A DNA stretch of 64,000 nucleotides, taken from NCBI RefSeq assembly GCF_039973015.1, contig NZ_JBDWLT010000002.1, forward strand, positions 273,931 through 337,930, given 5' to 3'. The notes under the pieces were generated by a model. The model ran no database searches and was not told the origin of the DNA. It was given only the letters and a program-made list of their open reading frames with translations. Position numbers and translations under genes: made by a program. Shown piece after piece: positions 8,008-16,536 of this stretch (positions are counted from its first letter, which is position 1; the number at the start of each line of letters is the position of its first letter). The DNA is from Parvibaculum sp039973015. GTDB lineage: Bacteria > Pseudomonadota > Alphaproteobacteria > Parvibaculales > Parvibaculaceae.

Positions 8008-8598
8008 ATGAGCGTTTACGAAACCAAGAACGACAGCGAGATCGGCTTTGCCGGGGGCGAATGCGTCACCCTTTCGGAATTCATGGCTTCTGGCCTGTTC
8101 CAGCGTACCTATGGCGAGGGCATGCGTCTTGTGGAGGAAACCTCCGCCTATCTCGACGGGCCGGGACGTGAGGCCGCCCGCGGGCTTCCTCGCGAGGCAT
8201 CGCTGGCTTATGCGGGCGAAAGCATGCGCCTGACCACGCGTCTGATGCAGGTCGCCTCATGGCTTCTCGTCCGCAAGGCCGTCCATGAGGGGGAAATGAC
8301 GGCCGAGGAAGCCAATTCCGAAAAATATGCGCTCGCCACCAAGCAGATCGCCCGTCAGCCGCGTTTCGACGGTGTGGAGGCTCTGCCGGCGCAGCTTCAG
8401 GGGCTCATCGAGCGGTCCGAGAGGCTCTATGCGCGCGTCGAGCGTCTCGACAGTCAGCTCCGTTCGGCCGGTGCGCCGGTCGCGAAAAATCAGCCGCTGG
8501 CCGAGCAGTTTGCCCGGGTCGAGGATTTCTTCCGCGAGCATCTCTCCATGGAGTTTCCGCGCCGCGAATTCGGCCGCCGGAAAAACCGGCCCGACTAG
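8008..8598 (+). CDS. rcdA: RcdA-like ClpXP adaptor (DUF1465)
   Basis: This 196-residue protein matches the DUF1465/RcdA family. It has FMASGLFQRTYGEGMRLVEE followed by SAYLDGPGREAARGLPREAS, then SESMRLTTRLMQ-like and ASWLLVRKAVHEGEMTAEEA segments. In Caulobacter RcdA works with CpdR and PopA to deliver the master regulator CtrA to ClpXP at the G1-S transition. The start at 8008 (MSVYETKNDSEIG) has an adjacent GGGGACTGCGGG region; the frame also extends 20 codons upstream without family similarity. The C-terminal tail is basic and probably disordered. Confidence 0.88.
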   Translation: MSVYETKNDSEIGFAGGECVTLSEFMASGLFQRTYGEGMRLVEETSAYLDGPGREAARGLPREASLAYAGESMRLTTRLMQVASWLLVRKAVHEGEMTAEEANSEKYALATKQIARQPRFDGVEALPAQLQGLIERSERLYARVERLDSQLRSAGAPVAKNQPLAEQFARVEDFFREHLSMEFPRREFGRRKNRPD

Positions 8599-8629
8599 GT
8601 TTTGCCCCGGTTTCGTCGCGCGGCCAAAG

Positions 8630-8657
8630 AAAAAGCCCCGCAAAAGCGGGGCTTTTT
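8630..8657. terminator. Bidirectional terminator between rcdA and rpmE
   Basis: A perfect 12-bp stem (AAAAAGCCCCGC / GCGGGGCTTTTT) with an AAAA loop lies between the two convergent genes and works in both directions. Confidence 0.92.
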
Positions 8658-8678
8658 GCCGTCTCGAGGAGCTCGAGG

Positions 8679-8900
8679 TCAGCCGCTGATAAAGCTGAAC
8701 TTCTTTTTGAACCGGCTCACGCGACCGCCACGGTCGAGGAGCTGTTGGCCGCCGCCGGTCCAGGCCGGATGGGTCGTCGGATCGATGTCGAGAACCAGCG
8801 TGTCGCCTTCCGTGCCATAGGTGGAGCGGGTCTGGAACGTCGAGCCATCGTTCATCTGAACCGTGATGAAGTGGTAGTCCGGGTGGGTATCTTTCTTCAT
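8679..8900 (-). CDS. rpmE: 50S ribosomal protein L31
   Basis: This 73-residue protein has HPDYHFITVQMNDGSTFQTRS near the start and the family-defining PTTHPAWTGGGQQLLDRGG segment. It contains no cysteine, so it is the zinc-independent form commonly seen in alphaproteobacteria. It bridges the two ribosomal subunits. It is a single gene facing rcdA. Confidence 0.95.
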   Translation of the reverse strand: MKKDTHPDYHFITVQMNDGSTFQTRSTYGTEGDTLVLDIDPTTHPAWTGGGQQLLDRGGRVSRFKKKFSFISG

Positions 8901-9232
8901 GGCTCTCGGCCTTCCTGAAGCTGGGGCCTCCCTGGGGGGCGCCGGTGTCTCGTGATGGCGCGCAAACGGGTTCCGTCAAGGAAGCTGCGCTGCCGGGATG
9001 GGGGCTTATAGCGAAGGCCGGATGCGGTTGCAAGGCCGCTTTTCGTACCCTTTTCCGCGGATTTGCGCGCTCATGCCGCAGCCGCCCCGCGCCGCTGGCG
9101 TTGTCCCCCGGTGCGGGGGATTGCTATACCAGCCGCACGCCGAAAATATCCCCGGGGGCCTCGGGTCCGGGGTAGGGTCTTGTCCCTTGCGCGACTGCCG
9201 AGCGCGCCAAATTGAGAGCGCTAGCCGAGCAT
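8901..9232. other. Intergenic region between rpmE and the ABC exporter
   Basis: This 332-bp divergent gap should hold the promoters of both genes. I see a small CCCC-ggtg-CGGGG hairpin near 9105-9120 and GC-rich sequence before the ABC gene, but no convincing reading frame, RNA gene or repeat. Confidence 0.5.
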
Positions 9233-11083
9233 ATGAGCGAAACATCAAATCAGGTCGTCGAGGCAATCGAAGAGGAAGCGCAGCGGCGCTCGCCTGCCAA
9301 GGGTGTCGGCCCGCTGGTGAGGCTTCTTCCTTTTCTTGGACGCTACAAGGGGATGGTCGCGCTCGCGTTCGTTTCCCTCGTTTTTGCGACGCTTGCCACC
9401 CTTGCCATTCCGATGGCGAGCCGCCGTCTCATCGATAACGGCTTCAGCCGCGAGAACGCTGCTTTCATCGATCAATATTTCGTGGCGCTTGTCATCGTGG
9501 CGCTGATGCTCGGCGTTTCGAGTGCGGCTCGCTTCTTTTTCGTGAGCTGGCTGGGCGAGCGCGTCGTTGCCGATTTGCGCCGTGCCGTCTACGAACACAT
9601 CCTCAAGCTTTCGCCCGCTTTTTTCGAACTCACACGAACGGGCGAGGTGCTGTCGCGTCTCACCGCCGACACCACACTGATCAAGACAGTGGTCGGCTCT
9701 TCCGCGTCCATCGCACTCCGCAATCTTTTCCTCTTCTTCGGTGCCGCGTCGATGATGGCAGCGACGAGCGCTTACCTGTCGGGTCTCGTGCTTCTCGCCA
9801 TCCCTGCGATCCTGTTGCCGCTCATCGTGTTCGGACGTTGGGTCCGGCGTCTATCCCGTTCGGCTCAGGACCGTCTCGCGGATACGAGCGCATTCGGTAC
9901 GGAAAGCCTCAATGCCATCCAGATCGTTCAGGCCTTCACGCATGAGGCGATGGACAATGAGCGTTTTGCCATGCGCGTCGAGCAGGCTTTCGATACATCG
10001 CGTTCGCGCATCATGGCGCGCGCGGTTCTGACCGCGCTTGTTTTCTTTTTCGGTCTGTCGAGCGTTGTCGGCGTGCTTTGGGTCGGCGCAAACGCCGTTC
10101 TCGCCGACACGATGACGGGCGGGGAGCTCTTTGAATTTATCCTCTATGCCGTCTTCGCGGCTTCGGCGCTCGCGGCGCTTTCGGAGATCTGGGGTGACAT
10201 GCAGATGGCGGCAGGCGCGACCGAGCGTCTTGTCGAAATTCTCGATGTCGAGCCTCTGATTGCCGCGCCCGAAAATCCGGTGCCCATTCCTCAGGCGCAG
10301 GGTGAAATTGTCTTTGGCAATGTCACCTTCTCTTATCCCTCACGGCCCGGCATTTCGGCACTTCACGACTATTCGCTGACTGTTTCGCCTGGCGAGACCG
10401 TTGCGCTGGTTGGCCCCTCGGGCGCGGGCAAAAGCACGGTCTTCCAACTATTGCTGCGCTTCTATGACCCGCAGCAGGGCTCGATCCGGCTCGATGGTGT
10501 GGATCTGCGTCAGGCGGACCCCAAGGAGCTTCGCCGCCATCTCGCGCTTGTGCCGCAGGAAACAGTCGTTTTCGGGACGACCGTCACCGAGAATATCCGC
10601 TATGGCCGACCCGACGCTTCCTTCGAGGAAGTGCGTGCGGCGGCGATGGCGGCGCGGATCGACGATTTCATCATGCGCTTGCCGGATGGCTACGAGACCG
10701 AAGTCGGAGAGCGCGGTGTTACGCTTTCGGGCGGACAGCGTCAGCGCATCGCGATCGCGCGCGCGATCCTGCGCGATGCACCGGTTCTGTTGCTCGATGA
10801 GGCGACGAGTGCGCTCGACGCGGAAAGCGAGACGCTGGTGCAGCAGGCGCTTGAAGGGTTGATGCAGAACCGTACAACACTCGTCATTGCGCATCGTCTT
10901 GCGACCGTCCTCAAGGCGGATCGAATAGTGGTGATGGATGAAGGCCGTGTGGTTGCCTCGGGCACCCATGAGGAACTGGTAAAACAGGGCGGGCTCTATG
11001 CGCGCCTTGCGCAGCTGCAATTCGCAGGTGCGCGGGATATGGATCTCGGCGTGGAAGAACGTTCGGCCGCCCAGGGCGGCTGA
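9233..11083 (+). CDS. ABC exporter half-transporter (MsbA-like)
   Basis: This 616-residue protein fuses a six-helix ABC type-1 transmembrane domain (about residues 40-330) to an ATPase domain. Walker A GPSGAGKST is near 394-402, the signature LSGGQRQR near 498-505, Walker B VLLLDEATS near 518-526 and the switch histidine in IAHRL near 551. It should work as a homodimer in the inner membrane, exporting a lipid or hydrophobic compound. The ATG at 9233 is preferred; a TTG seven codons upstream is possible. It is followed after 24 bp by the paraoxonase-like gene. Confidence 0.88.
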   Translation: MSETSNQVVEAIEEEAQRRSPAKGVGPLVRLLPFLGRYKGMVALAFVSLVFATLATLAIPMASRRLIDNGFSRENAAFIDQYFVALVIVALMLGVSSAARFFFVSWLGERVVADLRRAVYEHILKLSPAFFELTRTGEVLSRLTADTTLIKTVVGSSASIALRNLFLFFGAASMMAATSAYLSGLVLLAIPAILLPLIVFGRWVRRLSRSAQDRLADTSAFGTESLNAIQIVQAFTHEAMDNERFAMRVEQAFDTSRSRIMARAVLTALVFFFGLSSVVGVLWVGANAVLADTMTGGELFEFILYAVFAASALAALSEIWGDMQMAAGATERLVEILDVEPLIAAPENPVPIPQAQGEIVFGNVTFSYPSRPGISALHDYSLTVSPGETVALVGPSGAGKSTVFQLLLRFYDPQQGSIRLDGVDLRQADPKELRRHLALVPQETVVFGTTVTENIRYGRPDASFEEVRAAAMAARIDDFIMRLPDGYETEVGERGVTLSGGQRQRIAIARAILRDAPVLLLDEATSALDAESETLVQQALEGLMQNRTTLVIAHRLATVLKADRIVVMDEGRVVASGTHEELVKQGGLYARLAQLQFAGARDMDLGVEERSAAQGG

Positions 11084-11107
11084 CAGGGAAGAAGAGAAGG
11101 GGAGAAT

Positions 11108-12202
11108 ATGTCCAGGGGTTGGCGCATTGCGGGCTATGTGGCCCTTGCGGGTATCGTGATTGTCAGTGTTCTCGCCTGGCGTTTTCTTTCGGCTGCCGGT
11201 TATTTCACTGGCATCCGGCAGGAGGTCGCAGCCGAGTGCCGCGCGATCCCGGCTGTGCCGGGGCCCGAGGACATCCTCATCGACCATGAGCGCAAGCTTG
11301 CCTATGTCTCCGCCTATGATCGCCGTGCGGTCATGTCCGGTGCACCGGGCTCAGACGCCATTCGCGGCGGCATCTACGCGATCGATCTTTCGTTGCCGGA
11401 AGCGGATTGGGCTCTCTACCCTGTGACGCCGCCGGCGCCGGAAGATTTCCGTCCTCATGGCATCAGCCTCTATATCGGCCCCGATGGCGAGCGGAGGCTC
11501 TTCGCGGTCAGCCATCCGGCAAAGGGCGGCGAGCGCGTCGAGGTTTTCTCCATCGCGGCGGATGGTACGCTCTCCCATGAAGAGAGTATGGAGAGCTCGC
11601 TTTTCATTTCGCTGAACGATGTGCTGGCCGTCGGCCCGCGCAGTTTCTACGCAACAAACGATCACACGACGCAGAGTCAGCTCATGCAGACGCTGAGCGA
11701 CGGGCTGCTGCTTCGCAATTCCAATGTCGTCTATTTCGATGGAAGCGAAGCGAAAGTCGCCGCCGATACGCTGCTTTATCCCAATGGCATCAACATGAGT
11801 CCTGACGGGAAACAGGTCTATGTCGCTTCCGCTCTGGGCATGAGCATGTATATCTACAATCGCGATACGGAGACGGGCGTACTGACGGGTTTCGATCATG
11901 TCCGCCTCGGAACCGGCGTGGACAATATCGACGTGCAGCCGGATGGAACACTGCTTCTCGGTGCGCATCCGAAAATCCTCGACTTCCTTTCCCATGCTTC
12001 GGATGCGGAAGAGCTTTCGCCGAGCCAGGTCGTGCGCATGGAGCCCTCGCAGAAGAAAGCGGGCACGATCTATCTCAATATGGGCGAGGAAATTTCGGGT
12101 ATCAGCGTCGCCGCCGGATATGGCAGCAAGATGCTGCTCGGTCAGGTCTTCCAGCCGGAAGTGCTTGTCTGCACGCAGTCCGAGGAGCTTCGCTCCTACT
12201 GA
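11108..12202 (+). CDS. Membrane-anchored paraoxonase/arylesterase-like beta-propeller
   Basis: This 364-residue protein has an uncleaved N-terminal membrane segment (about residues 7-30) and then a six-bladed propeller of the paraoxonase / SMP-30 type. Family hallmarks are GPEDILIDHERKLAYVSAYD, RPHGISLYIGPDGERRLFAV, SLNDVLAVGPRSFYATNDH and LLYPNGINMSPDGKQVYVAS. The Asn and Asp residues in these loops match the calcium and catalytic site of PON enzymes, which hydrolyse lactones and aryl esters. Substrate is unknown. Its stop directly abuts the stop of the convergent MotB-like gene, with no room for a terminator. Confidence 0.82.
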   Translation: MSRGWRIAGYVALAGIVIVSVLAWRFLSAAGYFTGIRQEVAAECRAIPAVPGPEDILIDHERKLAYVSAYDRRAVMSGAPGSDAIRGGIYAIDLSLPEADWALYPVTPPAPEDFRPHGISLYIGPDGERRLFAVSHPAKGGERVEVFSIAADGTLSHEESMESSLFISLNDVLAVGPRSFYATNDHTTQSQLMQTLSDGLLLRNSNVVYFDGSEAKVAADTLLYPNGINMSPDGKQVYVASALGMSMYIYNRDTETGVLTGFDHVRLGTGVDNIDVQPDGTLLLGAHPKILDFLSHASDAEELSPSQVVRMEPSQKKAGTIYLNMGEEISGISVAAGYGSKMLLGQVFQPEVLVCTQSEELRSY

Positions 12203-13225
12203 TCAGCGTTCCGTCAGCTTGAACTCGATGCGGCGGTTACGCGTGTTTGCGGTCTCGCTGCGTCCCTGTTCAAGCGGATGGTACTGGCCGAAACCTGCGG
12301 CAACGAGACGGTTTGCCGGTACGCCCTGCTCGACAAGGTAATCCACGACGGCGATGGCCCGTGCACTGGACAGATACCAGTTCGAGGGAAATTGCGGGGT
12401 CGCGATCGGGTTTGCGTCGGTGTGGCCATCGACGCGCAGGACCCAGGGGATATCGCCGGGAATTTCCGCCGCGATTTCCCTGATTGCCTGGGAAATCTTG
12501 TCGAGTTGCTGCTCGCCGGACGGGTTGAGATCGGCCGAGCCCGAGGCGAAGAAAATTTCCGACTGCATTGCGAAGCGATCGCCGACGATTTCAATGTCCT
12601 GCCGGTCACCGAGAATGGCGCGCAGACGGCCGAAGAATTCGGAACGGTATTTTGCGAGTTCCTGGACCTTTTGTGCGAGTGCGGCATTGAGACGGCGGCC
12701 GAGATTGGCGATCTGTGCCTGTTGCTCGCGGTCCTTCTGCTCGGCAGCATCCAGCGCCGCCTCAAGCGTGGCGAGCTGACGGCGCAAGGCCGCGATCTGC
12801 TGGTTCAGGAGTTCAACCTGTGACAGCGCCTCGCTCGATACCTTTTTTTCGTCCGAGAGGGCGCTTTCGAGTTCGGCGACGCGCGATCCCGCGCCAGCAC
12901 CTTCTTCGGCCATTGCGGAAAGACGGTCGCGCTCGGCGGTGGCGGCCGAAAGGGAATCCTGCAGCGAGAGGATTGTCGCCTGGAGGTCGGCCTTTTCCTG
13001 CTTTTCCAGCGCCAGCTGGTTCACGAGTTCGGCGATCTGACTTTTGAGGCTTTCGAGTGCGGAGTCCTTGTTGCTTACGAGCTGGCTCAGGAAAAACTGC
13101 GTGATCATGAAGATCGTAAGCAGGAAAATCAGAACGAGGAGCAGGCTCGACATCGCGTCGACAAAGCCCGGCCAGTAATCCCCGGTGGGCGCGCGGCCCC
13201 TGATGCGTCTGCCGCCGTGTGCCAT
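12203..13225 (-). CDS. MotB-like stator protein: TM helix, coiled coil, OmpA domain
   Basis: This 340-residue protein has a basic N-terminus, then YWPGFVDAMSSLLLVLIFLL with an aspartate at the membrane entry (about residue 23), matching the ion-carrying Asp of MotB/TolR-type proteins. About 140 residues of heptad-rich coiled coil follow, and then a C-terminal OmpA-like peptidoglycan-binding domain (VDGHTDANPI, SNWYLSSARA, NRRIEFKL). It lies five bases after the MotA/ExbB-like gene and is probably its partner. It is not a standard flagellar MotB, because a long coiled coil separates the membrane helix from the OmpA domain and no flagellar gene is nearby. Confidence 0.85.
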   Translation of the reverse strand: MAHGGRRIRGRAPTGDYWPGFVDAMSSLLLVLIFLLTIFMITQFFLSQLVSNKDSALESLKSQIAELVNQLALEKQEKADLQATILSLQDSLSAATAERDRLSAMAEEGAGAGSRVAELESALSDEKKVSSEALSQVELLNQQIAALRRQLATLEAALDAAEQKDREQQAQIANLGRRLNAALAQKVQELAKYRSEFFGRLRAILGDRQDIEIVGDRFAMQSEIFFASGSADLNPSGEQQLDKISQAIREIAAEIPGDIPWVLRVDGHTDANPIATPQFPSNWYLSSARAIAVVDYLVEQGVPANRLVAAGFGQYHPLEQGRSETANTRNRRIEFKLTER

Positions 13226-13230
13226 GCGCG

Positions 13231-14193
13231 TCAGCCCTGCTGGCCGAGGCGGCGCGACAGCTCTTCGAGCACCGGCTGAAGGTTTTGCTGATTTTCCGCC
13301 ATCTGCACGAGCAATTGCCGCTCCGCCTGCATCTGTTCGGTGAGTGCCGTGACCTGTCCCGCAAGGGCCTTGAGCGCGCCCTGATCGCTACCGGAGGCGA
13401 GCGCCTGTTCGATATTGCGAAGCCGCTTTGCGGTTTCACCGAGCATGCCCGGCGCGGCGGGATCGTAGTCGCCTGAAAGATTGGTCACGGTGGAGAGCCA
13501 TTCTTCCAGTTCGTTGTAGAAGCGATTTTGCGCCTGCCCGGCCTGCAGATCGAGAAAGCCCAGGACGAGTGAACCGGCAAGACCGAAAAGCGAGGAAGAG
13601 AAGGCCGTGCCCATACCTCTGAGAGGGCCTTCGAGACCGCTCTTCAGGTTCGCGAAGACCGCCGCCGGATCGGTTCCTTCCACGCTCAGGCCCTGGATCG
13701 TGCCCGCGACGGAGGTCACGGTCGTCAGCAATCCCCAGAAGGTGCCGAGCAGCCCCAGGAAAATCAGGAGGCCGATGATGTAGCGCGAAATTTCGCGCTG
13801 TTCATCGAGGCGTGAGCCCAGCGAATCGAGGATTGAGCGCATGGAAAGCGCGTTGAGCTGCATCCGTCCCTTGCGGTCGCCGAGCATGGTGGCCATTGGC
13901 GCAAGAAGCTGGGGAGGCGGTGGCATGGCGAGGCCCGGATCGGCGCGGCGGAAGTCGTTGACCCAGCGTATTTCGCCGCGCAGCGACTGGACCTGCCTCA
14001 AGGCATAGAGGATGCCAATGAGGAGAACGCCGGCAATAAGCCCGTTAAGCCCCGGATTTGCGAGAAAAGCCGTTTCGATCTGCCGGTAGAGGATTGCGCC
14101 TACAAATGCCGTCAGGATGATGAAGAGGATCATCCGCGTCAGGTAAGTCCGCGGTTGGGAAAGCGCGAATCCGTCCCTGGTTTCCCTTGCCAT
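13231..14193 (-). CDS. MotA/TolQ/ExbB-like ion channel subunit
   Basis: This 320-residue protein has about four membrane helices: two near the N-terminus (residues 20-40 and 50-67), one holding the channel signature GLLIFLGLLGTFWGLL (about 140-165), and one near 200-220 (SSSLFGLAGSLVLGFLDL). A helical tail of about 90 residues follows. It should form the pentameric part of an ion-driven motor with the downstream MotB-like protein. The substrate process is unknown. Spacing to the next gene suggests coupled translation. Confidence 0.85.
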   Translation of the reverse strand: MARETRDGFALSQPRTYLTRMILFIILTAFVGAILYRQIETAFLANPGLNGLIAGVLLIGILYALRQVQSLRGEIRWVNDFRRADPGLAMPPPPQLLAPMATMLGDRKGRMQLNALSMRSILDSLGSRLDEQREISRYIIGLLIFLGLLGTFWGLLTTVTSVAGTIQGLSVEGTDPAAVFANLKSGLEGPLRGMGTAFSSSLFGLAGSLVLGFLDLQAGQAQNRFYNELEEWLSTVTNLSGDYDPAAPGMLGETAKRLRNIEQALASGSDQGALKALAGQVTALTEQMQAERQLLVQMAENQQNLQPVLEELSRRLGQQG

Positions 14194-14227
14194 GCGTTCT
14201 GCCCCTGTCCTTTTGCCGGGCGGCCGG

Positions 14228-14632
14228 TCAGCCGCCGAAAAGTCTTACATCCACGCGGTCGGTCGGACCGCTGTCGGATGTGCCCCCGAGCGCGCGCACA
14301 TGGATGCGCTCCGCTGTTACACCGTTCGAGACGAGAACCCGTCTCACCGAAAGCGCGCGCTTCAAGGCAAGCCGGCGCGCATTAGACGAGGTGTCGTGCG
14401 GCGGGCCTGCATAAGCGCGCAATTCAAGCCGCCCGCTGCGGCGCCTGAAGTCTTCTGCGAAGACGGTCAGGTCTTCGCGTGATGTCTGCCCCATCGTCGC
14501 GGTTTCCGGCTCGAAGAGAACGCGGACGAGCGCAGGTTTGGGCGGCGACAGCGGCGCTTCGGCCGCGGCGAGCGGAGAAATGCCAAGCGTCAGCCAGATA
14601 GCGGCGCCAAGCATCGCGCCGAGCGCGCTCAT
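14228..14632 (-). CDS. Small exported OmpA-domain protein
   Basis: The protein is about 134 residues long with a hydrophobic leader ending in LAAA and a short OmpA-like domain (RVLFEPETATM, LELRAYAGPPHDTSSNARRL, DRVDVRLFGG). The start at 14632 is chosen for a GAGAGAAG site; starts at 14680 or 14707 would add a positively charged n-region (IRPIERR) that suits a signal peptide better, so the start is uncertain. It lies 34 bp before the MotA-like gene and is likely part of that operon. Confidence 0.7.
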   Translation of the reverse strand: MSALGAMLGAAIWLTLGISPLAAAEAPLSPPKPALVRVLFEPETATMGQTSREDLTVFAEDFRRRSGRLELRAYAGPPHDTSSNARRLALKRALSVRRVLVSNGVTAERIHVRALGGTSDSGPTDRVDVRLFGG

Positions 14633-14839
14633 GAGTCTTCTCTCGATAGGGCGGATCGTTATCCTGCAGAGTAAGGTCATGTGAAGCGAGGTCATCCGGG
14701 CGGGCAATCATTCGTGGCGGGCCGGCGGCAATCGTTTGCGCTAGTCTAGGCATGTTCGCGGCAAGGGAACAGACCCCGCCCAAAACAGGGATTTAGGCGG
14801 GGAATCCGGCGGAATTGGGGCTCTTTGGAAGAGGGGCTT

Positions 14840-15595
14840 TCAGTAGCCGTCGAAGCGGATATCGACGCGATCTTCAAGCGCATCGCCCTTGTCGGTGTTG
14901 CCCATGGTGCTCGCACGGATGCGGCCTGCTTCGATTCCTTGCGCGAGAAGTGCCTCCTGCACGGCGAGTGCGCGCTGCATGGCGATATCTTTCGCATTGG
15001 CATCGTCGCCCCGTGAGCGGTCGGCATAGCCCTTGATGTCCACATTGCCGACGCGCTGCCGGAAGTTCTGAACGAAGCCTGAAATGTGGTTCCTTGCCGA
15101 GCCGTCGAGCCGCGTCTCGCCCGGTTTGAAATAGATGCGGGCCAGTGTGCCGCGCGGGAGAACATCGGGGATAGACGACTGATAGACATCGTGAGGCTGG
15201 GTGATGTCTTGCTGGTTTTCTTCGCGCGGGGCCTGCTGCCTGGAGGAAGGGGTGGCAGGGCCAGTGCCGGGTGTCACCAATGTGCCCACGGGTTTGATGA
15301 TTGCGCGCCCAAGGCTGTCGACAGGTGTTTCCTCCGGCTCGGGGCCGGGCAGGCCGATATTTTCCGTGGTTTTTGAGACCGTTTCGCCTGCCGTAGAGAG
15401 CGTCTCGTTCACGGTGCGGCCTGCGCCCGACACGGTCCTGCCTGTGGTGTCTGTAACCTTCTTTACGGTGCCGGTTACGGTGGAAAGGGGGTCGGCGTTT
15501 GCGGCAGGCGGCGATGCGCACAGCAGAGCGGCTGCCAGTACGAGCCTGTGGCGTTGCCCAAAAAACTTGTTGGAGCCGGTCATGTTTCTGCGCAT
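14840..15595 (-). CDS. Exported OmpA-family protein with Thr/Val-rich linker
   Basis: This 251-residue protein has a signal peptide (RHRLVLAAALLCASPPAANA), a long polar linker with repeated T-V-(S/N)-x-T/A segments (about residues 38-80) and proline-rich spacing, and a C-terminal OmpA domain (ARIYFKPGETRLDGSARN, DIKGYADRSRGDD, EDRVDIRFDGY). It probably binds peptidoglycan in the periplasm. An AGGGAAG site precedes the ATG. It is the first gene of a probable four-gene unit with the smaller OmpA protein and the MotA/MotB-like pair. Confidence 0.8.
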   Translation of the reverse strand: MRRNMTGSNKFFGQRHRLVLAAALLCASPPAANADPLSTVTGTVKKVTDTTGRTVSGAGRTVNETLSTAGETVSKTTENIGLPGPEPEETPVDSLGRAIIKPVGTLVTPGTGPATPSSRQQAPREENQQDITQPHDVYQSSIPDVLPRGTLARIYFKPGETRLDGSARNHISGFVQNFRQRVGNVDIKGYADRSRGDDANAKDIAMQRALAVQEALLAQGIEAGRIRASTMGNTDKGDALEDRVDIRFDGY

Positions 15596-15716
15596 GTCTT
15601 CCCTTGGCTCTCGGGGACGCGCTCAGCGCATCCCGACACAAGGATAGCATGCGTTGCCTTCGCCCTTGGGCGTGGACCTTGCCTTCGTGTGTAACGGCTT
15701 GAAGAAAATCGGTGGA

Positions 15717-16520
15717 TCAGGCCTGCTTATGGGCCTTTTTGAGCAGGTCGCCGAGCTTGCGGTAGAGCGCATCGTTTCCCGCAATGATTCCACCGCTTTT
15801 GAGCATGGTGTCGCCGCCCTTGAGGTCGGAGACAAAACCGCCGGCTTCGCGGACGAGAACGATGCCTGCCGCCATGTCCCAGGGTGAGAGCGCGGCTTCC
15901 CAATAGGCATCGAAGCGGCCCGCCGCGATATAGGCAAGGTCGAGCGCCGCGGAGCCCATGCGGCGGACACCCGCCACTTCGTTCATGACCACGCCGAGTT
16001 CCGTATTGAAGCGGGCATGGTCCGGGCGTCCGATATGCGGGATACCGGTCGCGACGACGGATTGTGCGAGTTCGCGGCGTGCGGCAACGCGGATGCGGCG
16101 ATCGTTCAGGAATGCTCCCTGACCCTTTTCCGCGATGAACATCTCATCGGAAATCGGATTATAGACGAGGCCCGCGACGAGCTGTCCTTCGCGTTCCAGC
16201 GCTATCGAAATCGAAAACATCGGAATGCCGTGGAGGAAGTTCGTCGTACCATCGAGTGGATCGATGATCCAGCGATGCGACTTGTCGGCACCTTCGACGA
16301 CGCCGCCTTCTTCCATCAGGAAGCCATAGCCCGGCCGCCCTTTCGACAGTTCCTCGAAAATGACCTTCTCGGCTTTTTTGTCGGCGGCTGTAACGAAGTT
16401 CGCGGGCCCCTTGAGCGAGACCTGCAAGTTTTCGACTTCACCGAAGTCGCGCTGCAGGCCACGCGCTGCCTTGCGGGCAGCCGCGACCATGATGCTCATC
16501 GAAGGGGTGTGGCGGGACAT
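15717..16520 (-). CDS. Inositol monophosphatase family phosphatase (SuhB-like)
   Basis: This 267-residue protein carries the metal-binding motifs of the IMPase family: MEEGG at about 69-73, DPLDGTTNF at 87-95, and SPWDMAAG near 213. These enzymes use magnesium to remove phosphate from inositol-1-phosphate or related substrates; SuhB members also have RNA roles. The ATG at 16520 (MSRHTPSMSIMVAAARKA) fits the family; a start three residues before VAAARKA is also possible. It follows efp by 16 bp in the same direction. Confidence 0.9.
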   Translation of the reverse strand: MSRHTPSMSIMVAAARKAARGLQRDFGEVENLQVSLKGPANFVTAADKKAEKVIFEELSKGRPGYGFLMEEGGVVEGADKSHRWIIDPLDGTTNFLHGIPMFSISIALEREGQLVAGLVYNPISDEMFIAEKGQGAFLNDRRIRVAARRELAQSVVATGIPHIGRPDHARFNTELGVVMNEVAGVRRMGSAALDLAYIAAGRFDAYWEAALSPWDMAAGIVLVREAGGFVSDLKGGDTMLKSGGIIAGNDALYRKLGDLLKKAHKQA

Positions 16521-16536
16521 CTTTACTTTTTTCCGT

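Noticed and set aside
12203..14193. The MotA/MotB-like pair as the ZorAB part of a Zorya anti-phage system.
   Set aside because: There is no ZorC, ZorD or ZorE helicase/nuclease gene next to it. The MotB-like coiled coil and the extra OmpA proteins do not fit either.
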